Part shown: piece by piece, positions 1 to 5,104 of the stretch
Layout: each line of letters begins with the position of its first letter
Numbering within the stretch: the first letter of the stretch is position 1
Assembly: GCA_016929205.1 (NCBI GenBank)
Contig: JAFGJF010000590.1
Coordinates: 1-5,871 of the forward strand
DNA from: Anaerolineae bacterium
GTDB lineage: Bacteria; Chloroflexota; Anaerolineae; JAFGEY01
Length of the DNA stretch: 5,871 nt
Reading direction: 5' to 3'
Program-made: the position numbers and the translations under genes
Notes under the pieces: generated by a model
Database searches by the model: none
Seen by the model: the letters and a program-made list of their open reading frames with translations, nothing else
What the model was told of the DNA's origin: nothing

Positions 1-44
1 CGAGAGTTGACCACCTTTCAATTGTCAATGTTCAGTTTTTGCCG

Positions 45-68
45 ACCAGGAAACATCTCATTCCTGGT
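45..68. repeat. Perfect 8-bp inverted repeat (hairpin)
   Basis: ACCAGGAA (45-52) and TTCCTGGT (61-68) are exact reverse complements around an 8-base loop. No T-run follows on the + side, so it is not a standard terminator. A smaller hairpin, AGCAAG/CTTGCT with a 3-base loop, follows at 86-100. The role is unknown; it could be debris of a mobile or REP-type element or the end of an older transcript. Confidence 0.4.
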
Positions 69-203
69 TGCGCAACGGTTACGCTAGCAAGGTTCTTGCT
101 GCAAAATCAAGTACATTGCTCCAAGCCTTCATCCCCGAGGGCGCTTCAAGGTACAATTTGTGCCGTTTCGCTAACCAAGACTAACTGATGCATAATCTCA
201 GTT

Positions 204-235
204 TGTAGGTTAGGTTGAGCGCAGCGAAACCCAAC
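204..235. repeat. Dispersed-repeat-like element, GTAGGTTAGGTT...AAACCCAAC type
   Basis: The motif reads TGTAGGTTAGGTTGAG, then CGCAGCGAAACCCAAC. From memory, close relatives of this sequence are scattered between genes in many environmental bacterial genomes as short palindromic repeats. GGTT (213-216) can pair with AACC (228-231) and GC/GC inside, with mismatches between, giving an imperfect stem around a GC-rich centre. Its repeat status needs a genome-wide count that cannot be done here; only one copy is visible in this window. Confidence 0.45.
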
Positions 236-406
236 TCATTTGTGACCAATATGGCCAGGAAAAGTGACCGAATCCGCCGCACCTCAATCGGCGGGATACA
301 CGCCTGCCTGCACATATCGCCCAAAGCTCGAATGTGCCCACGCGTTCGGTGCCGAAACCAGGTCATGCTTGACCGAGTTGCAGTGGACATAGTCTACATC
401 CCAGGC

Positions 407-426
407 ACCAGTGCAAGTGCACTGGT
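407..426. repeat. Perfect 9-bp inverted repeat with 2-base spacer
   Basis: ACCAGTGCA (407-415) and TGCACTGGT (418-426) are exact reverse complements separated only by AG. A 2-base loop is too tight for a relaxed RNA hairpin, so a dyad bound by a dimeric protein or a cruciform/REP-like unit is the more natural reading. No gene start lies just downstream, so there is no direct support for an operator role. Confidence 0.4.
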
Positions 427-557
427 ATCCGGCTCTCTCAATCCCGGAAAGATGGAGAACTGTACCCCAAAAATGACACCCGATCCCCTTTCTGGTACGA
501 TGTATCCGTTACATTCGGGCAGTCTGCGTGGGCTGTCCCGCACACAGGAGGATCGAT

Positions 558-1000
558 TTAGAGAAAGCAAGATCATCTCTCGTCATCATCGGCGCCCTGG
601 ACCTGGTCACCTTTGCCCTGGTGGCAGGGGTGCTCGTCGTCGCGCAAGAGAAGACGCCCGGATGGTCTTTATCCGCGTTGTCGTCGCTGCCCGCGACCTC
701 GAAGCCGGCACCAAGCTCTCCCCGGCCGACGTCGAGGTCGTCCAGGTCCACGCCGGGGCTGTATTGGAAGGGGCATTCAAGACCGTCGAAGACGTCACCG
801 GTCTGGTGATCACCGTCCAGCGAATGCTGGGCGACCAGGTGACCGCCGACATGATCAGCAACGCGGTGCAAAACGCATTGGCCCAGGCACCGGACTCCGG
901 ACTCCGCGCAGTGGCCATCGACGTCGAACGAACGTTCGACTTGTCAGGGCTGCTACGTTCCGGCGACACGATATCAGCGATCGGGATCATCGAGCGGGCA
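558..1000 (+). pseudogene. cpaB: Broken cpaB-like gene (SAF-domain Flp pilus assembly protein family)
   Basis: CpaB/RcpC proteins are envelope components of Flp/Tad pilus systems with an N-terminal membrane segment followed by an SAF domain. Here the membrane part (RSSLVIIGALDLVTF and on, about 573-647) is in one frame. The SAF-like part (VVVAARDLEAGTKLSPADV, LEGAFKTVEDVTGLVI, then AVAIDVERTFDLSGLLRSGD) is in another from about 662 on. One missing base near 648-662 would explain this. AGGAGG at 546-551 sits 6 bases before a TTA codon at 558 instead of a start codon, suggesting the start has also mutated; an in-frame ATG at 528 lacks a visible ribosome site. Similarity ends near 995, soon after the RSGD motif, where CpaB proteins normally continue well beyond. 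A single frameshift could be an assembly error, but the absent start and missing tail argue for a true pseudogene. Confidence 0.65.
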
Positions 1001-1006
1001 ATTCTC

Positions 1007-1138
1007 CTATCCTTTTTGCCACTTGACCATACGACGCAGCAAGTCGGTGACGCCGGTTTTGCCTGTTTCCAGCAGCAGGGCGATCAATGCGGCGATGAGC
1101 GGTCCATAGACGGCGAACTGGAAAATGACCGCTGACAC
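1007..1138 (-). pseudogene. Remnant of a CPBP-family intramembrane protease gene
   Basis: On the - strand, from a GTG at 1136-1138 to a TAG at 1007-1009, the 43 codons give SAVIFQFAVYGPLIAALIAL followed by LLETGKTGVTDLLRRMVKWQ. A hydrophobic YGP-x-IAAL helix, a Gly-containing turn and a basic DLLRRxxxW stretch are typical of the region ahead of the catalytic core in bacterial CPBP (CAAX-like) membrane proteases. The intact family has around 200-300 residues and conserved EExxxR and HxxxN/H motifs, none of which is present. The frame stops abruptly after WQKG and has no ribosome site at its start. It is therefore a fragment, ending within a few bases of the cpaB remnant that approaches from the other strand. 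The family call is from pattern memory on a short stretch. Confidence 0.45.
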
Positions 1139-1190
1139 ATTGGGTGTTGTGTCCTTTCTATTGCATTGTCCTGATAAACATACACCTGGC

Positions 1191-2186
1191 TCAATCGCAT
1201 AATCTTACAAACACGCGGCATGTAGCCAGACTGATCCATGGTCTCATCTCTCGTACCTTTTCTCTCTCTTTCTTTTGGTCTTGAGCATAGGTCACGTCCC
1301 ATAGGCCATCTTGTCTTTGATGCTCGACCAGCCAGTGCAACGCCTCTTTGATCTGGACGTCACTCTTGGAAGCGCCGATCAGCGAGATCGAGTCCAGGGC
1401 GGCGATGAGATTGTTCCACCAAAATGGATGCTCGAACCTGACCCAGTAACTCGCTGCCTGATAGGAACTGTAGACGTCTTTTTGAAAGAACCTGGACGTC
1501 AACAGCCGGGCCGCCGTCTTGGCCGCTTCGGATTTGCGATATCGCTCGTGGACGGCAAACGCGCGCAAAACCATGCCCGTCCAGTTGTGTGAAAAGGGCT
1601 TGCTGCGGTCGAGCTGAACCGGATTGGCGTATTCGCTCGTCAGCTTGTATTGGGTCTCACGATCGAATTTATGCGTCAACATGGGAATGGTCCATCCCTG
1701 ATCATCCTGTCGCATAGCCAGTAACCACTGGAATCCTTTTTCGATCCGTGGATCATCCTGATACCCGGCCTGGATCAGCAGCGACATGATCGCGCCGGTG
1801 TAATAGGTCGCATATTGGTTGGCCAGGATACCCCGGATATCTCCTTCCTCGCTTTGGCAGGAAAAGATGAATTCGGCCGCCTTTTCCGCTTGCGGGTGCT
1901 GGCGGGTAAAGCCGTATCGCTCGACCAGGAACCTGAACTGCCGCCAGGTTTCGATCAGGTCGTGATTGATCGCAGGGTGGTCGTGCTTGCCCGGACGCGA
2001 CCAGGCGCCACCGGGCTTTTGCTTTTTGAGGATCTTGAGCGCTCCCGGCAGTGCCCACAGGTGATCGAGCTGTCCTGCCTGCTCTCCCAACAGGTCGCGC
2101 CGGACAAAGTAGTTCAGCGCGGGATCTTGGCAGGCCAGGAGCGGGGGAATGGGATCGACATTGAATGGCGTGCGCCAGTCGTTCAC
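1191..2186 (-). CDS. Alpha/alpha-toroid protein with prenyltransferase/squalene-cyclase-type repeats
   Basis: A 331-residue, apparently cytoplasmic protein without signal peptide or membrane segment. It shows several degenerate QW-like repeats: LKKQKPGGAW (53-62), FIFSCQSEEGDIRG (106-119), LLAMRQDDQGW (155-165) and LVEHQRQDGLW (286-296). Each is a helix ending in a Q..G.W turn, as in the terpenoid cyclase/protein prenyltransferase alpha-alpha toroid superfamily. I do not see the DxDD motif of class II cyclases, so a squalene or hopene cyclase activity is not supported. The substrate is unknown. The GTG start at 2184-2186 is well set: AAGGAAG (2193-2199) lies 6 bases upstream and an in-frame TGA (2190-2192) blocks any extension. 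It follows the DUF6544-like gene on the same strand after 97 bases and probably shares its transcript. Fold assignment is fairly sure, function is not. Confidence 0.8.
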   Translation of the reverse strand: MNDWRTPFNVDPIPPLLACQDPALNYFVRRDLLGEQAGQLDHLWALPGALKILKKQKPGGAWSRPGKHDHPAINHDLIETWRQFRFLVERYGFTRQHPQAEKAAEFIFSCQSEEGDIRGILANQYATYYTGAIMSLLIQAGYQDDPRIEKGFQWLLAMRQDDQGWTIPMLTHKFDRETQYKLTSEYANPVQLDRSKPFSHNWTGMVLRAFAVHERYRKSEAAKTAARLLTSRFFQKDVYSSYQAASYWVRFEHPFWWNNLIAALDSISLIGASKSDVQIKEALHWLVEHQRQDGLWDVTYAQDQKKEREKVREMRPWISLATCRVFVRLCD

Positions 2187-2197
2187 GGTTCACTTCC

Positions 2198-2233
2198 TTT
2201 TTGCTGAAACAAGCGTCCTCCCGCGAGCAAAAA
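2198..2233 (-). promoter_or_regulatory. Inverted repeat next to the ribosome site of the toroid gene
   Basis: TTTTTGCT and AGCAAAAA (arms 2226-2233 and 2198-2205) are perfect 8-base complements around a 20-base loop. In the - strand transcript the 3' arm runs directly into the GGAAG Shine-Dalgarno at 2193-2197. The stem is mostly A-U and the loop long, so it is weak; it might tune translation of the second gene or be chance. Confidence 0.2.
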
Positions 2234-2276
2234 CGCCTGGACGTTGGACCAAGCGGCGGTCGGACCAGCGATCACG

Positions 2277-3098
2277 TCACGGCCCAACAGCGCGGACGTA
2301 CTGGCTCACATCAGCGTTGTAGACGATTTCCTCGACGGTAAACACCGCCCAGGGTCTGCCCTCGTCGAACCAGGTGACGGCGCCGACAACCGGGAGGGTG
2401 TTGCCGTCGATCTTTTTCCACGCCCGGGCATCGTTGATCCACAGCGTTTTTGTCTCGTCCGCCGCATCTTTGTAGCGCATCGCCTCGAGCAAGGCCAGCA
2501 TCCCACTCTGCGAGTCGAAACGGGCGACAAAGGTGTCCTCAGCCTGGTCAAAGGGGACGACCAACAGGGCGGTGTGATCGTCGACCGGTTCCCAGCGAAC
2601 GCGCGGGTCGGTAAGGAAAAGGGAGGGCAGCCAGACCGATTCGGCCCACAGTCCCAGGTTGGCGGCCTGGTCGACCTTGAGTTCGTTTTCGACCACGCCA
2701 AAGGGCAGTTCCAGGCGGCTGTGGCCATCCAGATAGTGTTCATTCACTTTGAGCAGCGGCAGCCCAAAAAACGTCGCCTCGATGTAGTGGCGATAGTCCC
2801 GGCCCGCGACGTGGGTAAAGCGGAACCGGCCTTGAAAGGTGATCCCGAACACGCGCAACGTCGCCCGCCCGCTGATCACGGCCGATTCGATCACCGGCAC
2901 GTGATCGCCATAGATCTCGCGGTAAAAGCGTTCCACGAGAGCAGGCAGTTCTTCGGGCAAGGGGATGCTTTCCGACGGCGACGATTGTCCGGCAAAGGGA
3001 GCAAAAGATTTGGGCTTGATTTTGAGTCCCAGCCAGCATAACAAGACGAGGGTAGCAACGGCGCAGACTATGATGATGACAATGGTTTTGGGATTCAC
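2277..3098 (-). CDS. Membrane-anchored DUF6544-like protein
   Basis: A 273-residue protein with one N-terminal hydrophobic segment (about residues 5-26, [18 protein letters not shown]) followed by KIKPK. It is probably anchored in the membrane with the rest exposed outside. The body has the pattern I associate with DUF6544/DUF6920-type proteins: [20 protein letters not shown] (58-77), a beta-rich [19 protein letters not shown] stretch (90-108), then [13 protein letters not shown]...VRWEPVDD (150-174), and a C-terminal [15 protein letters not shown]. No enzymatic motif is evident and the family has no settled function that I can state. The start is GTG at 3096-3098, since an in-frame TGA lies seven codons upstream and no early ATG exists. 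I see no strong Shine-Dalgarno. It is the first gene of a likely two-gene unit with the toroid gene downstream. Family call moderate, function unknown. Confidence 0.75.
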   Translation of the reverse strand: MNPKTIVIIIVCAVATLVLLCWLGLKIKPKSFAPFAGQSSPSESIPLPEELPALVERFYREIYGDHVPVIESAVISGRATLRVFGITFQGRFRFTHVAGRDYRHYIEATFFGLPLLKVNEHYLDGHSRLELPFGVVENELKVDQAANLGLWAESVWLPSLFLTDPRVRWEPVDDHTALLVVPFDQAEDTFVARFDSQSGMLALLEAMRYKDAADETKTLWINDARAWKKIDGNTLPVVGAVTWFDEGRPWAVFTVEEIVYNADVSQYVRAVGP

Positions 3099-3167
3099 TT
3101 TTGCATTTGCTTTCTGTCAAAGGGGAACGAATTGTATCGGACACAAACAGCGTTAGCGAGATGGGGC

Positions 3168-3196
3168 ATTGTACTGCTATATGTGATTTAAGGCAA
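3168..3196 (-). promoter_or_regulatory. Candidate promoter of the DUF6544-toroid gene pair
   Basis: On the - strand TTGCCT (3191-3196) and TACAAT (3168-3173) are separated by 17 bases, resembling sigma-70-type -35 and -10 boxes with 4/6 and 5/6 matches. Transcription would begin roughly 60 bases ahead of the GTG at 3098. A TTGACA at 3115-3120 lies too close to the start codon to serve this gene. Confidence 0.4.
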
Positions 3197-3198
3197 AA

Positions 3199-3220
3199 TG
3201 ATGGTAGGGGCGAAGCACGT
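3199..3220. repeat. Possible fragment of a dispersed intergenic repeat (GGTAGGGGCGAAGCA type)
   Basis: The string TGATGGTAGGGGCGAAGCAC lies between the toxin gene and the DUF6544-like gene. From memory, GTAGGGGCGAAGCA-type motifs are frequent in intergenic repeats of Chloroflexota and some other phyla, usually with an inverted partner that is absent here. It would be a half unit. The remaining bases of this 213-base gap show nothing further apart from the candidate promoter. Confidence 0.25.
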
Positions 3221-3311
3221 TTTGAACTGGGGGAATTATTTTCGAAACAAAAAGTTGGATGACGCGGTTTGCTGCTTCTCAAGCATACAAGAGTGCACTA
3301 GACAGCAAGGG

Positions 3312-3698
3312 CTACCACATCCGAGTTATAGCATACGCATCAAATGCTTTATCGGCGCCGACGATGGGTATTGCCTCAACCTGTGCTTGTGCAATCAGTA
3401 GCCGATCGAAAGGATCGTGGTGGTAAAAAGATAGCTGAGAGACACGAGTAACGTGTTCCAATCGGATTTCTAGTGTTTTTATGCCGTTCAGACTCATTTG
3501 TCCAGGAATCAATTCTCCAAAAGGATGAGCCAATTCCAGTCTCCCGATGCTCGCCTTAATAGCCATTTCCCACAGACTTGCCATACTTAACAAGGGCTGA
3601 TTGCCGTCATCCTCAATCAGTCCTCGTGCTGTTTGGCTGATCTTGTCGCTGCCGCTGATGAACCATAGGAAACTATGCGTATCGAGAAGCAGCTTCAT
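3312..3698 (-). CDS. vapC: VapC-type PIN-domain toxin ribonuclease
   Basis: A 128-residue PIN-domain protein, the usual length for VapC toxins, which are Mg-dependent endoribonucleases acting on tRNA, rRNA or other RNA. The acidic metal site is complete: Asp6 in LLLDTHSFLW, Glu44 in SLWEMAIKA, Asp95/Asp98 in HHDPFDRLLIAQA and Asp116 in IVGADKAFDAY. This LLLDTHxFLW...HxDPFDRLLIAQA pattern is the subgroup usually paired with Phd/YefM-like antitoxins. The ATG (3696-3698) overlaps the antitoxin stop by 4 bases (ATGA), with GAGG 10 bases upstream inside the antitoxin gene, so translation is probably coupled. Nothing suggests inactivation. The RNA target cannot be read from the sequence. Confidence 0.92.
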   Translation of the reverse strand: MKLLLDTHSFLWFISGSDKISQTARGLIEDDGNQPLLSMASLWEMAIKASIGRLELAHPFGELIPGQMSLNGIKTLEIRLEHVTRVSQLSFYHHDPFDRLLIAQAQVEAIPIVGADKAFDAYAITRMW

Positions 3699-3922
3699 AG
3701 CATGTATGCCTCAAAATCCTTCAAGGGAGCATCGAAATCGTCAGACATGACGATCAATCCTTTGGCACTGCCAAATTGTGCATTCCGTTCCGGTGGGGTG
3801 ACTGGAACAAGCTGCACGACTTGCTGATCATCTTTGGCTATAAAGATTTTCTTTCCTTCAAGCGCCGCATTGATCAAGGTCAGTAACGTATTCTTGGCCT
3901 CATCTAGTTCGACCGTTTGCAT
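3695..3922 (-). CDS. Phd/YefM-like (VapB-type) antitoxin
   Basis: A 75-residue protein directly ahead of, and overlapping, the PIN toxin gene. The N-terminal part MQTVELDEAKNTLLTLINAA followed by LEGKKIFIAKDDQQVVQLVP is typical of the Phd/YefM DNA-binding fold. The C-terminal tail GSAKGLIVMSDDFDAPLKDF with EAYML resembles the DUF2281-like segment that wraps around PIN toxins. It should neutralise the toxin and repress the shared promoter. AGGTGAG (3928-3934) lies 5 bases before the ATG at 3922, a good ribosome site. It is the first gene of the module, the usual order for vapBC. Confidence 0.9.
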   Translation of the reverse strand: MQTVELDEAKNTLLTLINAALEGKKIFIAKDDQQVVQLVPVTPPERNAQFGSAKGLIVMSDDFDAPLKDFEAYML

Positions 3923-3941
3923 ATTTGCTCACCTGCCTTTT

Positions 3942-3965
3942 CAAGTGTAACACAATAAACAAGTG
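3942..3965. promoter_or_regulatory. Direct repeats between promoter and antitoxin start, candidate operator
   Basis: CAAGTGTAA (from 3942) and CAAGTGGTAA (from 3960) repeat in the same orientation with an 18-base period, covering the probable transcription start of the toxin-antitoxin module. A third CAAGTG lies at 4040-4045. Antitoxins of this type bind sites near their own promoter, so this is a possible target, but six-base matches are weak evidence. Confidence 0.25.
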
Positions 3966-3967
3966 GT

Positions 3968-3997
3968 AATATAGCAGCAGCGATGCAACACATTCAA
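3968..3997 (-). promoter_or_regulatory. Candidate promoter of the toxin-antitoxin module
   Basis: On the - strand TTGAAT (3992-3997) and TATATT (3968-3973) are separated by 18 bases. Transcription would start near 3961, about 40 bases ahead of the antitoxin ATG. The -35 box is part of a small inverted repeat, TTCAA (3993-3997) and TTGAA (4006-4010). Confidence 0.45.
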
Positions 3998-4038
3998 AAC
4001 ATACCTTGAAACTAGTATACGGCAGTTGCTCTTTGGAG

Positions 4039-4110
4039 TCAAGTGCTAGCGCAGCCAAAATCTGGTATCAATTTGCTCATTTCATCGACGGTGAGAAATA
4101 GTCTGTTCAT
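4039..4110 (-). other. 23-codon open frame, possible gene remnant
   Basis: An ATG at 4108-4110 opens MNRLFLTVDEMSKLIPDFGC and stops at 4039-4041. The LTVDEMSKLI portion resembles the first helix of excisionase- or MerR-like helix-turn-helix proteins, after which the frame ends. AGGG lies 8 bases upstream. It is too short to be sure: it may be a truncated DNA-binding gene or chance. The rest of the divergent region between the toxin-antitoxin module and the regulator gene holds only the promoters listed. Confidence 0.15.
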
Positions 4111-4144
4111 CCTGCAATCCCTGTCTATTTTTTGGAAAAAGCCC

Positions 4145-4173
4145 TTGACTTTTGCACCCAGATCGTGTATAAT
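4145..4173 (+). promoter_or_regulatory. Near-consensus promoter of the GntR regulator gene
   Basis: TTGACT (4145-4150) and a perfect TATAAT (4168-4173) are separated by exactly 17 bases, a strong sigma-70-type promoter by eye. Transcription would start around 4180, inside the palindrome that follows, about 40 bases ahead of the ATG. Confidence 0.8.
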
Positions 4174-4200
4174 TTGTATAGTGGCTTAGCCACCATACAA
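4174..4200. promoter_or_regulatory. 27-bp palindrome over the transcription start, likely GntR operator
   Basis: TTGTATAGTGGCT (4174-4186) and AGCCACCATACAA (4188-4200) are reverse complements at 12 of 13 positions around a single central T. The palindrome begins at the base after the -10 box and covers the expected transcription start. That is a classic position for a repressor site. GntR/HutC-type dimers bind such dyads and often control their own gene, so autoregulation by the product of the gene at 4221 is the simplest reading. In RNA begun upstream it could also fold as a hairpin. Confidence 0.65.
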
Positions 4201-4220
4201 CTATCAAAAAGGATGGCACG

Positions 4221-5003
4221 ATGGTCAAACGACTGATCAGGGCACCCATCTACCAACAACTGAACGAAGCGCTGCGCGAACTGCTGCGCAGCGGCGAGTA
4301 CAAGGTTGGCGATCAATTCCTTACCGAGCGGCAGGTCTGCGCCCAGTTCGACGTCAGCCGGGCGACGGCCAACAAGGCGCTGTCCAACCTCGTCGCCGAA
4401 GGTGTGCTCGAATTCAAAAAGGGGGTGGGTATGTTCGTGCGCGGCGGCGTGCTCGACTATGACCTGCGTGCGTTGGTCAGTTTTACCGAAAAGGCGATCG
4501 CCGCCGGCAAAAAACCGTTGACGCGAGTGCTGCGACTCGAGGCGACGCTGGCCCAAGACGCCGCGATCGACGTCACGGCACGGCTGCAGGTGCGCGCCGA
4601 CGAAGTGGTCTACTATATGGAGCGTTTGCGGGTGGCGGACGACAGGCCGATGATCCTGGAACACCGTTACGTCGTCACCAAGTTTTGTCCCGATCTGACG
4701 GCAGCAGAACTGGATGGCTCTCTCTATGCCCTTTGGACAGACAAATACCGGCTGGAGATCGTCGGGGCCGACCAGGTGATCCGGGCGGTGTCGATCCGTG
4801 GCGACGAGGCCAAGCTGCTTACCGTACGCAGCGGGGCGGCAGGCTTCCAGGTCACGTCGACCGGCTATCTGAGTGGGGGCGTGCCGCTGTGGTGGGAGCA
4901 GACCGTTTTTCGCGGCGACGCCTACGAGTTTCAAAACCGGCTTGGTCCCGTACAGACCGCCCGTCCCGCCGCCGGGACGCTGCTCGATCTGCAAGAAGCG
5001 TAG
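4221..5003 (+). CDS. GntR-family transcriptional regulator with UTRA domain (HutC subfamily)
   Basis: A 260-residue regulator. Residues about 8-74 form the winged helix-turn-helix: PIYQQLNEALRELLRSGEY, FLTERQVCAQFDVSRATANK (recognition helix) and LVAEGVLEFKKGVGMFV (wing). Residues about 90-245 match a UTRA effector domain, with YYMERLRVADDRPMILEHRY (131-150) and VTSTGYLSGGVPLWWEQTVF (211-230), which in this subfamily binds sugar phosphates or other small metabolites. Length is typical. AAAGGA (4208-4213) lies 7 bases before the ATG. The gene has its own strong promoter followed by a 27-bp palindrome, so self-repression is likely, and it points toward the GAPDH gene 101 bases downstream. I infer a repressor released by a glycolytic or sugar-derived ligand; the ligand is not readable from sequence. 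Confidence 0.93.
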   Translation: MVKRLIRAPIYQQLNEALRELLRSGEYKVGDQFLTERQVCAQFDVSRATANKALSNLVAEGVLEFKKGVGMFVRGGVLDYDLRALVSFTEKAIAAGKKPLTRVLRLEATLAQDAAIDVTARLQVRADEVVYYMERLRVADDRPMILEHRYVVTKFCPDLTAAELDGSLYALWTDKYRLEIVGADQVIRAVSIRGDEAKLLTVRSGAAGFQVTSTGYLSGGVPLWWEQTVFRGDAYEFQNRLGPVQTARPAAGTLLDLQEA

Positions 5004-5040
5004 TGTGGAGCGTTAAAAGCAATGCAACTTGAAAAAGAAG

Positions 5041-5080
5041 CCAGGTTTTTGACCGGGTGTATTTTACCCGCAAACCCTGG
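5041..5080 (+). promoter_or_regulatory. Leader hairpin between the regulator and GAPDH genes
   Basis: Three stem blocks stack in order: CCAGG/CCTGG (5041-5045/5076-5080), TTTG/CAAA (5048-5051/5071-5074) and CGGGT/ACCCG (5054-5058/5066-5070), with small bulges and a 7-base loop. Only a weak T-rich tail (TTTCTC) follows, so it is a poor intrinsic terminator. The GAPDH ribosome site starts 11 bases later. It could be a partial terminator after the regulator gene, a processing or stability element, or an attenuator that lets the two genes be expressed at different levels. Confidence 0.45.
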
Positions 5081-5104
5081 TTTCTCACAGCAAAGGAGTG
5101 TACT

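Larger units (their letters stand above)
1..527. other. Non-coding or decayed stretch with short inverted repeats
   Basis: I see no convincing gene here. Open frames exist on both strands, including a + frame from 215 that runs on into the cpaB remnant, but their translations look like no family I know and have no convincing ribosome binding site. The stretch holds three perfect short inverted repeats (arms at 45-52/61-68, 86-91/95-100 and 407-415/418-426) and a dispersed-repeat-like motif at 204-235. Together with the broken genes to its right it looks like a decaying intergenic region. No tRNA was recognisable. Confidence 0.6.

Noticed and set aside
215..1135. 306-codon + strand frame read as one protein
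   Set aside because: Only codons from about 662 to 994 look like a real (SAF) domain. The upstream part is non-coding and the part after 1000 is antisense to the CPBP remnant, so the long frame is an accident of read-through.
1753..2207. Open frames on both strands overlapping the 5' half of the toroid gene
   Set aside because: They are out-of-frame shadows of a well-supported gene and have no separate start signals.
2244..3041. 265-codon open frame on the + strand opposite the DUF6544-like gene
   Set aside because: Composition is that of an antisense shadow, rich in D, G, R and V without family resemblance. The - strand frame has a clear membrane segment, family motifs and a constrained start.
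3115..3120. TTGACA on the - strand as a -35 box
   Set aside because: A -10 at normal spacing would fall inside the DUF6544-like coding start, and no TATAAT-like box is present there.
3198..3401. 67-codon + strand frame crossing the end of the toxin gene
   Set aside because: It lies partly antisense to vapC, begins in a repeat-like motif and has no ribosome site or recognisable domain.
4125..4994. 289-codon open frame on the - strand opposite the GntR gene
   Set aside because: The + frame is an unmistakable GntR/UTRA protein with promoter, operator and ribosome site. The antisense translation is low in hydrophobic pattern and resembles nothing known to me.
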